A stretch of DNA of 64,000 nucleotides. Source: Streptomyces sp. NBC_01306 (GTDB lineage Bacteria; Actinomycetota; Actinomycetes; Streptomycetales; Streptomycetaceae). The DNA lies in assembly GCF_026340465.1 (NCBI RefSeq), contig NZ_JAPEPC010000001.1, positions 6,186,501-6,250,500 on the forward strand, given 5' to 3'. This document shows, in pieces, positions 42,097 through 50,137 of the stretch. Position numbers and translations under genes: made by a program. Each line of letters starts with the position of its first letter. Position 1 is the stretch's first letter. Under the pieces are notes generated by a model that saw only the letters and a program-made list of their open reading frames with translations, searched no databases and was not told the DNA's origin.

Positions 42097-42768
42097 TCAC
42101 AGGGTCGAGCGCAGCCACTGCTCGACGCTGGCGATGTGCACCGTGGCCCAGGACCGGGCGGCTTCGGCGTCCCGGTCCCTGAGCGCCGTCAGGATGGCGC
42201 GGTGCTCGTGGAGCGTACGGCTCACCGCGTCCTCCTGGGTCAGTCCCCGCCACACCCGGGCGCGGGTGGTGGGCCCGGAGAGGCTGTCGAGCAGCGAGCA
42301 GAGCACCGAGTTCCCCGAGCTCTGCACGATGCCCCGGTGGAACTCCAGGTCGCCGGCGACCAGTTCCTCCACGGAGGGCTGCGGGCCGAGCGCGTCCAGC
42401 TGGGCGCTGAGCGCCTCCAGCTCCTCCTCGCTGATCCGGTGCGCGGCCATCGCCGTCGCGGCAGGCTCCAGGATGCGGCGTACGGCCAGGAACTCCAGCA
42501 CGGTGTCGTCCCGGTGGAAGTCCACGACGAAGCTCATCGCTTCGAGGAGCAGCTGGGGATCGAGACTGGTGACGTACGTGCCGTCGCCCTGCCGCACGTC
42601 GAGGATGCGGATCAGCGAGAGCGCGCGCACCGCCTCGCGCAGCGAGTTGCGCGAAAGGCCGAGATCCGCGGCGAGTTCGCTCTCCTTGGGCAGCCGGTCG
42701 CCTGGCCGCAGTGCGCCCGAGACGATCATTTCCTTGATCTTCTCGATGGCCTCGTCGGTCACAGCCAT
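42097..42768 (-). CDS. FadR/GntR-type regulator of L-fucose genes
   Basis: A 223-residue regulator. The winged helix covers about residues 5-70 (RLPKESELAADLGLSRNSLR, then RQGDGTYV). The FCD domain follows, with metal or ligand residues in the ELVAGDLEFHRGIVQSSGN region and in TLHEHRAILTALRDRD. It is convergent with the fuconate operon. Its own start codon is 18 bp downstream of a perfect ACATCCGATGT palindrome that also occurs before the operon and the fucosidase gene. It is therefore the probable repressor of all three, released by a fucose metabolite. Confidence 0.85.
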   Translation of the reverse strand: MAVTDEAIEKIKEMIVSGALRPGDRLPKESELAADLGLSRNSLREAVRALSLIRILDVRQGDGTYVTSLDPQLLLEAMSFVVDFHRDDTVLEFLAVRRILEPAATAMAAHRISEEELEALSAQLDALGPQPSVEELVAGDLEFHRGIVQSSGNSVLCSLLDSLSGPTTRARVWRGLTQEDAVSRTLHEHRAILTALRDRDAEAARSWATVHIASVEQWLRSTL

Positions 42769-42786
42769 GGGAACCTCGCCTCAACA

Positions 42787-42800
42787 GACATCCGATGTAT
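42787..42800. promoter_or_regulatory. Fucose-regulon operator, regulator copy
   Basis: GACATCCGATGTAT lies 18 bp before the FadR-type start, flanked by CAGA and CTG so that the symmetry extends to 19 bp. It is immediately downstream of a possible -10 (CATAAT on the minus strand), which fits autorepression. Confidence 0.7.
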
Positions 42801-42891
42801 CTGCTGATTATGGCTCCTCCGGGGCCGCTCGCGCACGCGGGTCCGGGTAACCCGCAGGACCGGAGTGTGCAACACCTGTGCGAGCCGACAT

Positions 42892-42908
42892 ATTTCAGGG
42901 CTAAGATT
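42892..42908. promoter_or_regulatory. MarR-type operator before the marR gene
   Basis: The 17-bp imperfect palindrome reads AATCTTAGCCCTGAAAT on the minus strand. It lies 45 bp before the MarR gene and matches sites at 54899-54915 (13 of 17) near the catabolic operon. Confidence 0.55.
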
Positions 42909-42953
42909 TCAACCCTGTACGGCGTTGTGAGAGCGACAGGGAGGCTGCGGCGC

Positions 42954-43508
42954 ATGGCCGGGAAGAAGGCGGCGGGGGCACATCAGGATGCTGTCGCGTC
43001 CATTGTGGGGGACTGGGCGAGGGAGCGTCCCGAGCTGGACACCGCGCCCCTGGAGGTCCTCGCGAGACTGCACCGCACCTTTCTCCGGTACAGCACCAGG
43101 CTCACCACCGCGATCGACCGGCACGGGCTCTCGGTGGCGGGCTTCGACGTACTGACCGCGCTGCGCAGGGCCGGTGCGCCCTACCGGCTGACGGCGGGCC
43201 AGCTCGCCGACTCGGGTCTGGTGTCGTCGGCCGGGGTGACGCTGCGGATCGACCGGCTGGAGAAGGACGGTCTGATCGTCCGGGAGCGCGACGCCGAGGA
43301 CCGCCGCGTCGTCTACTCGCGCCTCACCGACGCCGGGCTCGCCAAGGTGGACGAGGTGTTCGCCGAGCATCTCGACAACGAACGCCGGATGCTCGGCGGC
43401 CTCACCCCCGCGGAGTGCCGTCAGCTGGCACGGTTGCTGTCCAGGCTGGAGCGGTCCATCACCGAATCGGACGTCGACGAGGCGGCACCGGACTCCGCGT
43501 CGGGCTGA
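42954..43508 (+). CDS. MarR-family transcriptional regulator
   Basis: A 184-residue winged-helix dimer. The DNA-binding part is TAGQLADSGLVSSAGVTLRI, then DRLEKDGLIVRERDAEDRRVVYSRLT. N- and C-terminal helices would form the dimer interface (LRYSTRLTTAIDRHGLSVAG). The start is ATG 42954 with GGAGG at 42940-42944. It is convergent with the last gene of the aromatic operon, and its coding end overlaps that gene by 88 bp. A palindrome resembling two in the operon's promoter region precedes it, so it likely senses the aromatic substrate. Confidence 0.85.
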   Translation: MAGKKAAGAHQDAVASIVGDWARERPELDTAPLEVLARLHRTFLRYSTRLTTAIDRHGLSVAGFDVLTALRRAGAPYRLTAGQLADSGLVSSAGVTLRIDRLEKDGLIVRERDAEDRRVVYSRLTDAGLAKVDEVFAEHLDNERRMLGGLTPAECRQLARLLSRLERSITESDVDEAAPDSASG

Positions 43509-44716
43509 GGGACCGGCCGGAGCAGCAGCCAGGTGCCGCACACCAGCGTCACCGCCTGGGTGGCGGCCAGCAGCGCGTAGCCGGCAGCGAATCCCCGGCC
43601 GCCGAGCAGCCCCATCACGGCGCCCATCGCCATCGGCATGAACGCCGAGACGAGATTGCCGATCCCGTTCACGACCCCGTAGGCGCTGCCGACGGCGCCG
43701 GCCGGCGCGGCCTGCTGCACCAGCGTCGGGATCGCCGGACCCTGTAGCCCCCAGAAGCCGTTGGCGAGCACCAGCCCGGTGGCGGCGAGCCAGGCGGAGT
43801 CCGCCCCGATGACCAGCAGGACGCAGCCCCCGGTCCCGATACTGCCGACGACGAACAGCAGCGGGAGACGGCGCGGGGGCAGCCGGTCCAGCAGCCAGCC
43901 GCCCAGAAAGCCGGAGGCGAGGCTCAGCAGGAACGGCAGGGCCGCCACCGCCCCCATCGCGGCCAGCGAGAAGTGGCGCTCCTGGAGCAGATACGACGGC
44001 AGCCAGGCGCTGCTGCCCCAGAGATACGCGAGCGTGGCGATCTCTATCAGCAGGATGCCCCCGAGCCGCGGTGTGCGCAGGGCCTGTCGGAGTGTCGCCC
44101 CGAAGGACCGCCGCCCCGTCGTCCCCGTCGTCCGCCGGGTGCCCCGTCCCCGGACGAACAGCGCGATCAGCGGCAGCCCCACCACGGCGTTCAGGGCGGC
44201 GAGCAGCAGGAACGAGCTGTGCCAGTCGAAGCGGTTGACGAGATACGTGATCAGCGGCAGCCCCACCGCGGTCCCCAGCGAGACCCCCATCGAGGTCACC
44301 GCGTTGGGCTTGCCCACCGCGCCGGGCGTGAAGTGCTCACTCACATACATCGTCTTGAGCGAGAACAGCGGTCCCTCCGCCATGCCGAGGAACGCCCGCA
44401 GCACGACCAGCACGACCGCGCCCAGTGCGTAGGGCGAGACCAGGGTGAGCACCGACCAGAGGGCGACGCTCAGCAGGAGGCCGCGGCGCACACCCAGCAG
44501 GGACTCGTACAGCGGGGTGAGGAAGAACGCGGCCAGCCCGTACCCCACGAGGAAGGCTGTCATCAGGGCGCCCTGCGCCACCCGGTCGCCGGTGATCCCG
44601 AAATGACCGGTGAAGGCCCGGTCGGTGATCAGCACCGACACATTGACCCGGTCGATGTACGAGATCAGCACGATGACCAGGAGACTCAGGACGCCCAGCC
44701 AGCGGCGGGTGATCAC
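43421..44716 (-). CDS. MFS transporter at the end of the aromatic operon
   Basis: A 431-residue major-facilitator protein with 12 segments. The first helix region LLVIVLISYIDRVNVSVLIT and the loop AFFLTPLYESLLGVRRGLLL resemble anion:cation symporters that carry carboxylates. GTG start 44716 overlaps the Rieske gene stop (GTGA). Its last 29 codons, a Ser/Asp-rich tail, run through the end of the convergent marR gene. It likely imports the organic acid degraded by the operon, or exports a product. Confidence 0.85.
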   Translation of the reverse strand: MITRRWLGVLSLLVIVLISYIDRVNVSVLITDRAFTGHFGITGDRVAQGALMTAFLVGYGLAAFFLTPLYESLLGVRRGLLLSVALWSVLTLVSPYALGAVVLVVLRAFLGMAEGPLFSLKTMYVSEHFTPGAVGKPNAVTSMGVSLGTAVGLPLITYLVNRFDWHSSFLLLAALNAVVGLPLIALFVRGRGTRRTTGTTGRRSFGATLRQALRTPRLGGILLIEIATLAYLWGSSAWLPSYLLQERHFSLAAMGAVAALPFLLSLASGFLGGWLLDRLPPRRLPLLFVVGSIGTGGCVLLVIGADSAWLAATGLVLANGFWGLQGPAIPTLVQQAAPAGAVGSAYGVVNGIGNLVSAFMPMAMGAVMGLLGGRGFAAGYALLAATQAVTLVCGTWLLLRPVPQPDAESGAASSTSDSVMDRSSLDSNRAS

Positions 44717-45717
44717 CGCGGCGCGCCCTGCGCCTCGGCCTCCGCCCGGTACATCCGGCGCAGCCGGACCACGCCCAGGTCGTGCTGGTACAGGTTCTCC
44801 CGCTGGTCGGCGTCGGCCGGCATGGCCTCCAGCATCACCCGGTCCTGTTCGAGGACCTCCCAGTGGCGCTTCTCGATCAGCGTCCGGTACAGGAAGCGCC
44901 AGCTGTCCCGCTGCCAGCCCTCGACCTTGCGGTAGCGCCAGAAGAAGACACCCGTACGGTTCTCGTCCACCGGGCAGACCATCCCGACGATGCCGAACGG
45001 GCCGCCGGGGCCCGCCGACGGCGGGTAGGGAATCGACAGGTCGACCCAGTCGACCCCGGTCCTGCACAGCTCGACCCAGTCGAAGTTGACACCGCGCTGG
45101 TCGGTCTTCTCGAAGAAGTAGCCGCGGTCCGTCTCCCGGATGCGGAACTTGGCCGTCGTGTCGCCGTCGAACATCGTGTGCGACTCGTGGTGCAGGAACG
45201 CGCCGTGCATCGGGTCGAGCAGGTTCTCCACCGCGTACCGCCAGGGGCCGTTCCACTCCGCGTAGCAGAGGAACGAGTCGGTGCCCGGGTCGGTGAGGGG
45301 CTCCGGCAGCGTCAGCGGCGCCGGTTCGGGGTGCTCGTCGTCGCCGAAGTACGCGAGCACCGCGCCGCCCACCTCGCGCACCGGCAGGCTCCTGACGAGT
45401 TTCCTGCCCTCCAGATTGCAGCCGGGCAGCCCCGGCACCGAGGAGACCGTGCCGTCGGTCTCGATCTCCAGGCCGTGGTACCAGCAGGCCACCCGGTCGC
45501 CCAGGTGCTTGCCCAGCGAGAGCGGCGCGCCCCGGTGCGGACAGCGGTCCGCGAGCATGCTCAGTGTCGAGTCGGAGCGGCGGAACAGCAGCCACTGCTC
45601 ACCGAGCACGGTGACCTTGCGCATCGCGCCCGGTGCGACGAAGCGGGAGGGCACGACGGGGTGCCACTGGTTGCGCAGGCCGGTGGCGTAGATGTGGTCG
45701 GCGGTCAGAGTGGTCAT
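44713..45717 (-). CDS. Rieske non-heme iron oxygenase, alpha subunit
   Basis: A 334-residue oxygenase of the phthalate/vanillate (single-subunit) type. The Rieske cluster is held by DRCPHRGAPLSLGKHLG and CWYHGLE (CxH and CxxH, residues about 50-75). Mononuclear iron is expected at the two His of NLLDPMHGAFLHHESH (about 160) and a downstream Asp. It would hydroxylate or dihydroxylate an aromatic ring or demethylate an ether, with electrons from the PDR/VanB-type reductase two genes upstream. Start at ATG 45717, 1 bp after the previous stop. Confidence 0.9.
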   Translation of the reverse strand: MTTLTADHIYATGLRNQWHPVVPSRFVAPGAMRKVTVLGEQWLLFRRSDSTLSMLADRCPHRGAPLSLGKHLGDRVACWYHGLEIETDGTVSSVPGLPGCNLEGRKLVRSLPVREVGGAVLAYFGDDEHPEPAPLTLPEPLTDPGTDSFLCYAEWNGPWRYAVENLLDPMHGAFLHHESHTMFDGDTTAKFRIRETDRGYFFEKTDQRGVNFDWVELCRTGVDWVDLSIPYPPSAGPGGPFGIVGMVCPVDENRTGVFFWRYRKVEGWQRDSWRFLYRTLIEKRHWEVLEQDRVMLEAMPADADQRENLYQHDLGVVRLRRMYRAEAEAQGAPR

Positions 45718-45718
45718 G

Positions 45719-45943
45719 TCACGCTCCCAGTCGGTTGATCTCGTCGCGGAAGGACTGCTCGGTCCACGGGGCGCCGTCGGGGGAGTGCACCTGGCGGGCG
45801 TTGAGCCCCCGTACGACGTCGGCCAGTTCATGGCCCTCGTGGGTGAAGACCTCTTCGAGCGCCGAGGCCAGCCGGTACTCGTAGGGGGTGGGCTCATGGG
45901 TGCGTGACTGATGTACGTCCAGGTAGGGCCAGTCGGTGGTCAC
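45719..45943 (-). CDS. Small helix-turn-helix-like protein of Rieske operons
   Basis: A 74-residue protein, WPYLDVHQSRTHEPTPYEYR in the first part and DVVRGLNARQVHSPDGAPWT in the second. The latter resembles the resolvase-type HTH (GLN...G..W), hence names such as recombinase-like HTH domain protein. Such short genes sit beside Rieske oxygenase genes in other genomes, which suggests a dedicated but unknown role rather than recombination. The GTG start at 45943 is set by GGAGG just upstream. It ends one base before the oxygenase start. Confidence 0.7.
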   Translation of the reverse strand: MTTDWPYLDVHQSRTHEPTPYEYRLASALEEVFTHEGHELADVVRGLNARQVHSPDGAPWTEQSFRDEINRLGA

Positions 45944-45996
45944 AGTGCCTCCAGGAGGGGTTCGGGGTTGCACGGCCTCCGCCGTGACAGGGGTCG

Positions 45997-46944
45997 TCAG
46001 AGGTCGAGTACGAGAGGTCCCGAGGCGCAGCGCGACACGCAGATCATCATGGTCGCGTTCGACGCGTGCTCGGTCTCGCTGAGGACGAAGTCCCGGTGGT
46101 CCGGGGTGCCTTCGAGCACCCGGGTCTCGCAGGTCCCGCAGATGCCGTCCCGGCAGGAGCTGCCGACGGGAATGCCCGCGGCCTCGACGGCCGCCAGTAC
46201 GGTGGTACCGCTGCCGACCGCGACGGTGACGCCGGACGCCCGGCACTCCACGTCGAAGGCCGTGTCGTCCCCGGCCGGCTCGACGGCCGGTGCGGCGAAC
46301 CGCTCCACCCGCAGCAGCCCGGCCGGGCAGACCGCCTCCACGGCGTTGAGCAGCGGCTCCGGCCCGCAGCAGTACACCAGCGTGCCGGGACCCACGCCGT
46401 CCAGTGCCGACGCCAGGTCGATGTGTCCCAGCTCGTCCTGCGGATGCCGGAGCACGTCCCCGCCGCCGAGCGCCGCCAGTTCGGAGCCGAACGCCATGGA
46501 CGCCCGCGTCCGGCCGCCGTGCACCAGGGTGTACGGAACGGACCTGCGCGCGGCCTCCCGGGCCATCGGCAGGATCGGGGTGATGCCGATGCCGCCCGCG
46601 ATGAAGACGTAGCGCTCCGCCCCGTCCAGCGCGAAGTGGTTCCTCGGCCCGGCGGCGGTGACCCGCTGGCCGGGGCGCAGCCGGGTGTGCACATACCGTG
46701 AACCGCCGCGCGAAGACGGCTCGTCGAGCACGCCGATGCGGTATCCGGACAGATCGTGCGGGTCCCCGCAGAGCGAGTACTGCCGGGTCAGCCCGCCGAC
46801 CTCCAGATCGAGATGGGCACCGGGCTCCCAGGCCGGCAGCGGCTTGCCGTCCGGGTGGACGAGAACCACCGAGAGGACGCCGTCGGCCTCCAAAGTCATG
46901 GTGCGGACAAGAAGTTCGAGCCGGGGTTCGCTTGGCGCGTCCAT
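45997..46944 (-). CDS. PDR/VanB-family oxidoreductase (oxygenase reductase)
   Basis: A 315-residue class IA-type reductase that passes electrons from NADH through a flavin to a C-terminal plant-type [2Fe-2S] cluster. The flavin region is RQYSLCGDP, the nucleotide region is VFIAGGIGITPILPM and YCCGPEPLL, and the cluster cysteines are in SSCRDGICGTCETRV and MICVSRC. It follows the TPP enzyme gene by 10 bp and precedes the oxygenase, as a matching electron donor. Confidence 0.9.
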   Translation of the reverse strand: MDAPSEPRLELLVRTMTLEADGVLSVVLVHPDGKPLPAWEPGAHLDLEVGGLTRQYSLCGDPHDLSGYRIGVLDEPSSRGGSRYVHTRLRPGQRVTAAGPRNHFALDGAERYVFIAGGIGITPILPMAREAARRSVPYTLVHGGRTRASMAFGSELAALGGGDVLRHPQDELGHIDLASALDGVGPGTLVYCCGPEPLLNAVEAVCPAGLLRVERFAAPAVEPAGDDTAFDVECRASGVTVAVGSGTTVLAAVEAAGIPVGSSCRDGICGTCETRVLEGTPDHRDFVLSETEHASNATMMICVSRCASGPLVLDL

Positions 46945-46954
46945 GGTGGCCTCC

Positions 46955-48580
46955 CTACGCCGTGGGGATCGTGACGGGCGGGGTGAACGGGTTCTTCATC
47001 GGGCCGAGTTCGGCCAGGTCGACCTCGACGAGCACAGGGCCGCCGGACGCCACCGCGTGTTCGAGCACCGGGTGCGCGTGCTCCGCGGCCGCTATGCGGG
47101 CGTACGGGAGGCCGCAGGCGCGGGCCAGCTGCTCGAAGTCCGGGGTGGCCAGATCGACTCCGGACCGCCGCTCGCTGTAGCGGTCCTGCATATTGCGGAG
47201 CACGCCGTAGCCGCCGTCGTTGAACACGACCAGGGTCAGGGCCGGGCGCTCCTGGGCGAGGGTGAGCAGTTCGCCGAGGTGGACCGCGAGGCCGCCGTCG
47301 CCGGCCAGTACCACGGTGGGGGTGTCCGGCCGCGCGAGCGCCGCCCCGATGCCCATGCCGAGGCCCTGTCCGATGCCGCCGCCGCGCGGGAACACATTGG
47401 ACCGGGGGTCGTACATCTCCAGCAGACGGTTGCCCCAGCTGCTGGACGCGATGGTGACATCGCGGGCGACGACCGCCTCGCGGGGCAGCACCGCCCGCAG
47501 CGCGTCACAGACCGCCGCCTGCGGCCCGATGGAGTCGTGCAGCAGGGCCCGTACCTCCTCGCGTACGGCGGTGACCCGCGCCGTCCAGTCCGGTTCCGCC
47601 CGGCGCGCGTACGGCAGGAGGGACTCCAGTACGTCGGCCGCGCGCCCGTGCAGGGCGTGGCGCGCCGGGTAGACGCGGCCCGGTGCGGCCGCGTCGACAT
47701 CCAGCTGGATATGGGCCGCGGGCAGTTCGAGGGTGTAGTCGGCGGTCTCGTTGGACCGGAAGTGCGTGCCGACGGTGAGCAGGACGTCCGCGTCGGCGAG
47801 CAGGGCGCGCCCCGCGGGCGTGGTGGCGAAGTTGCCGATGACCGCCGGGTGGTCCTCCGGCACCGCTCCCCGCCCCGAGTTGGACGTCAGCAGGCCCGCG
47901 CCGGTCGCCGCGAGCAGCGCCGTGAGCTGCGGTCCAGCCCCGGTCGCCCCGCCGCCCGCCCAGATCAGCGGGCGCCGTGCGGATGCCAGCAGCGCGGCGG
48001 CGGCGGCGAGTTCGGCCGCTTCGGGCACCGGATGCGGGCCGTCGGCGGGCGCCGCGCCGGTGTCGGTCTGTGCCGCGTACTGGAGATCCACCGGCCACTC
48101 GACGCTGCCGGGCCCGCCCGGAGCGGTGAGCGCGGCGCGGGCCGCCTCGCGCAGCAGCCGGCCCGCGTCATCGGCCGATGTGACCGTCGCGGCGTACGCG
48201 GAGACCGCACGCAGCATCGAGAGCTGGTCCTTGGTCTCATGGATGAAGCCGCGACCGCTGCCCAGGTAGGCGCTGTCGATCTGCCCGGTGACGTGCAGGA
48301 CCGCCGTGCCCGAGCTGAGCGACTCGATGAGCGAGCCGGCCGCGTTGCCCGCCCCGGTGCCCGTGGAGGTGAGCGCGCAGCCGATCGAGCCGCGCGCCCT
48401 GCCGTAGGCGTCGGCGGCGCTGACGGCGGTGGCCTCGTGCCGCACGGGCACGAAGCGCAGCTCCCGGTCGACGGCCTCGACCAGCGGCAGATTGTGCACG
48501 CTGACGATGCCGAAGACCGTGCCGATGCCGAGTTCACGCAGGACGGCGACGAGGAGATCGCCTCCGGTGGTGTAACGCAT
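46955..48580 (-). CDS. Thiamine pyrophosphate enzyme, acetolactate synthase-like
   Basis: A 541-residue TPP-dependent decarboxylase or carboligase. The cofactor-activating Glu49 lies in VRHEATAVSAADAYGRARG. The middle domain has IWAGGGATGAG. The TPP-binding motif starts LAGDGGLAVHLGELLTLAQ and ends at FNDGGYG. No FAD-binding hallmark of true acetolactate synthases is obvious, so a 2-keto-acid decarboxylase or carboligase acting on a ring-cleavage product is likely. I start at 48580; the frame is open upstream inside another gene. Confidence 0.85.
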   Translation of the reverse strand: MRYTTGGDLLVAVLRELGIGTVFGIVSVHNLPLVEAVDRELRFVPVRHEATAVSAADAYGRARGSIGCALTSTGTGAGNAAGSLIESLSSGTAVLHVTGQIDSAYLGSGRGFIHETKDQLSMLRAVSAYAATVTSADDAGRLLREAARAALTAPGGPGSVEWPVDLQYAAQTDTGAAPADGPHPVPEAAELAAAAALLASARRPLIWAGGGATGAGPQLTALLAATGAGLLTSNSGRGAVPEDHPAVIGNFATTPAGRALLADADVLLTVGTHFRSNETADYTLELPAAHIQLDVDAAAPGRVYPARHALHGRAADVLESLLPYARRAEPDWTARVTAVREEVRALLHDSIGPQAAVCDALRAVLPREAVVARDVTIASSSWGNRLLEMYDPRSNVFPRGGGIGQGLGMGIGAALARPDTPTVVLAGDGGLAVHLGELLTLAQERPALTLVVFNDGGYGVLRNMQDRYSERRSGVDLATPDFEQLARACGLPYARIAAAEHAHPVLEHAVASGGPVLVEVDLAELGPMKNPFTPPVTIPTA

Positions 48581-48590
48581 GGTGGTCTCC

Positions 48591-49379
48591 TCAGAGGATG
48601 GAGCGGCCGACGCCGCCGCAGACGTCGATGCCGGTGCCGGTGATGTACGAGGCGCGGGGCGAGAGCAGGGACACCACCGCGTAGGCGACCTCATCGGCGC
48701 GGCCGAGCCGGCCGAGCGAGACCCCGCGGTCGGCGGCCAGCTCCGCCTGCCACCGCTCGTACGGCAGCGAGGTGCCGGACGCCGCGTGGCGGCGGGTCCA
48801 CTGCCCGGTGTCGACCAGGCCCAGGCAGACCGAGTTGACCCGGATGCCGTCCGGGGCCAGCTCCTGTGAAAGGGACTTGGAGAGGTTGAGGATCCCGGCG
48901 CGGGCGGCGCTGGTGGTGATGAGCCGGGGTTCGGGCTGTTTGGCGAGTACCGCGTTGATGTTGACGACCGAGGCGACCGGCGAGGCACGCAGCAGGGCGA
49001 GCCCCGCGTGCAGCGGGTTGAGGACGCCGGCGAACTTCAGCTCCAGCTCGTCCCGCCAGTCCTCCGCCGTGCTCTCGGCGAAGTTCTTCATCCGCGACTG
49101 GCCGGCGTTGTTGACGAGTCCGTCCAGCGCGCCGAAGTGCTCCGCCGTGCGCTCGGTGAAGCGGCGGACCGCTCCGGCGTCCCGGACGTCGCAGACTCCG
49201 GTGAGCAGCCGGTCGCCGCCCGCGCCGAGACCGGCGGCAGCCGCGGCGAGCCGGTCCGCGTCGCGGCCGCAGGTGGCGACGTTGGCGCCTTCGTCGAGCA
49301 GGGCGCGGACCGTGGCCAGGCCGACGCCCGAGCTGCCGCCGGTCACCAGTACGGTGCGGTCGGCGAGGCCCAGATCCAT
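48591..49379 (-). CDS. SDR-family protein lacking the catalytic Tyr and Lys
   Basis: A 262-residue short-chain dehydrogenase fold. TGGSSGVG (residues 14-21) and NNAG (about 90) are intact. Where the family has YSASK it reads TSAAR (in LITTSAARAGILNLSKSL), so both the catalytic Tyr and the Lys are missing. The protein may use different residues, or be a binding or scaffold partner of the second, normal SDR immediately upstream. The remaining sequence is otherwise well conserved and ends VCGGVGRSIL. Confidence 0.8.
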   Translation of the reverse strand: MDLGLADRTVLVTGGSSGVGLATVRALLDEGANVATCGRDADRLAAAAAGLGAGGDRLLTGVCDVRDAGAVRRFTERTAEHFGALDGLVNNAGQSRMKNFAESTAEDWRDELELKFAGVLNPLHAGLALLRASPVASVVNINAVLAKQPEPRLITTSAARAGILNLSKSLSQELAPDGIRVNSVCLGLVDTGQWTRRHAASGTSLPYERWQAELAADRGVSLGRLGRADEVAYAVVSLLSPRASYITGTGIDVCGGVGRSIL

Positions 49380-49396
49380 ATCAGTTGCTCCGATGG

Positions 49397-50137
49397 TCAG
49401 TTCATGGTGAAGCCGCCGTTGACGGCGATCACCTGTCCGGTGAGATAACGGGACTCGGCGCCCAGCAGGTACGAGACGAGCCCCAGCAGGTCGTCGGGGC
49501 GCTGCGGGCGTGAGATGGCCCGGTTGGCGCGGTACAGCTCATGGCGCTCGGCCGGTACGGACTCGGTGGCCTCGCCCTCGGTGATGCCGGGCGCCACCGC
49601 GTTCACGGTGATGCCCCGGTCGCCGAGTTCCCGGGCCATCGCCCGGGTGAGCGCGATCACGGCGCCCTTGGACGTGACGTAGTGGGCGAGCCGTACGGAG
49701 CCGTACAGCGCGGCGTCGGACGCGAGATGGACGATGCGACCGCCGTCGCCGTGCGCCAGCAGCTGGGGCAGCAGCGCACGGGAGACCAGCCAGGGGGAGC
49801 GGGCGTTGACGGCCATCAGCCGGTCCCACTCCGCGACGGTGATGTCCTGGAACTCCTTGCCGCCCACGCCGTTGGCGAGCGCCGCGTTGTTGACGAGACC
49901 GTGCAGCGGGCCGAGCCCGGCGACGGCCGACGCGAGGGCGTCGACCGATGCGGGGTCCGCCACGTCGCACTGGACGAAGTGGGCGTCCAGGCCCTCGTCG
50001 CGCAGCGCGCGGGCCGCCGATTCGCCGCGTTCCCGGTCCAGTTCGGCGACCACGGTGCGGAAGCCGTCCTGGCCCGCCCGGCGGGCCATGGCCAGTCCGA
50101 GGCCACGGCCGGCGCCGGTGATGACGACAGTGCGCAT
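49397..50137 (-). CDS. SDR oxidoreductase of the aromatic operon
   Basis: A 246-residue short-chain dehydrogenase with all motifs: TGAGRGLG (residues 7-14), NNAA (about 86), Ser in VHLASDAALYG, catalytic YVTSK, and C-terminal VNGGFTMN. It would oxidise a diol or alcohol made by the Rieske oxygenase. Its ATG overlaps the cupin stop by one base. It precedes the degenerate SDR by 17 bp; the pair may form a heteromer. Confidence 0.87.
   Translation of the reverse strand: MRTVVITGAGRGLGLAMARRAGQDGFRTVVAELDRERGESAARALRDEGLDAHFVQCDVADPASVDALASAVAGLGPLHGLVNNAALANGVGGKEFQDITVAEWDRLMAVNARSPWLVSRALLPQLLAHGDGGRIVHLASDAALYGSVRLAHYVTSKGAVIALTRAMARELGDRGITVNAVAPGITEGEATESVPAERHELYRANRAISRPQRPDDLLGLVSYLLGAESRYLTGQVIAVNGGFTMN

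Noticed and set aside
45719..45943. Possible remnant of a recombinase or mobile element
   Set aside because: The frame is intact with its own ribosome site and is spaced exactly into the Rieske operon. No catalytic Ser or Tyr recombinase domain is nearby.
46955..48580. Annotation as true acetolactate synthase for branched amino acids
   Set aside because: No regulatory subunit or ilv gene is near, and the location within an aromatic operon argues for another 2-keto acid reaction.
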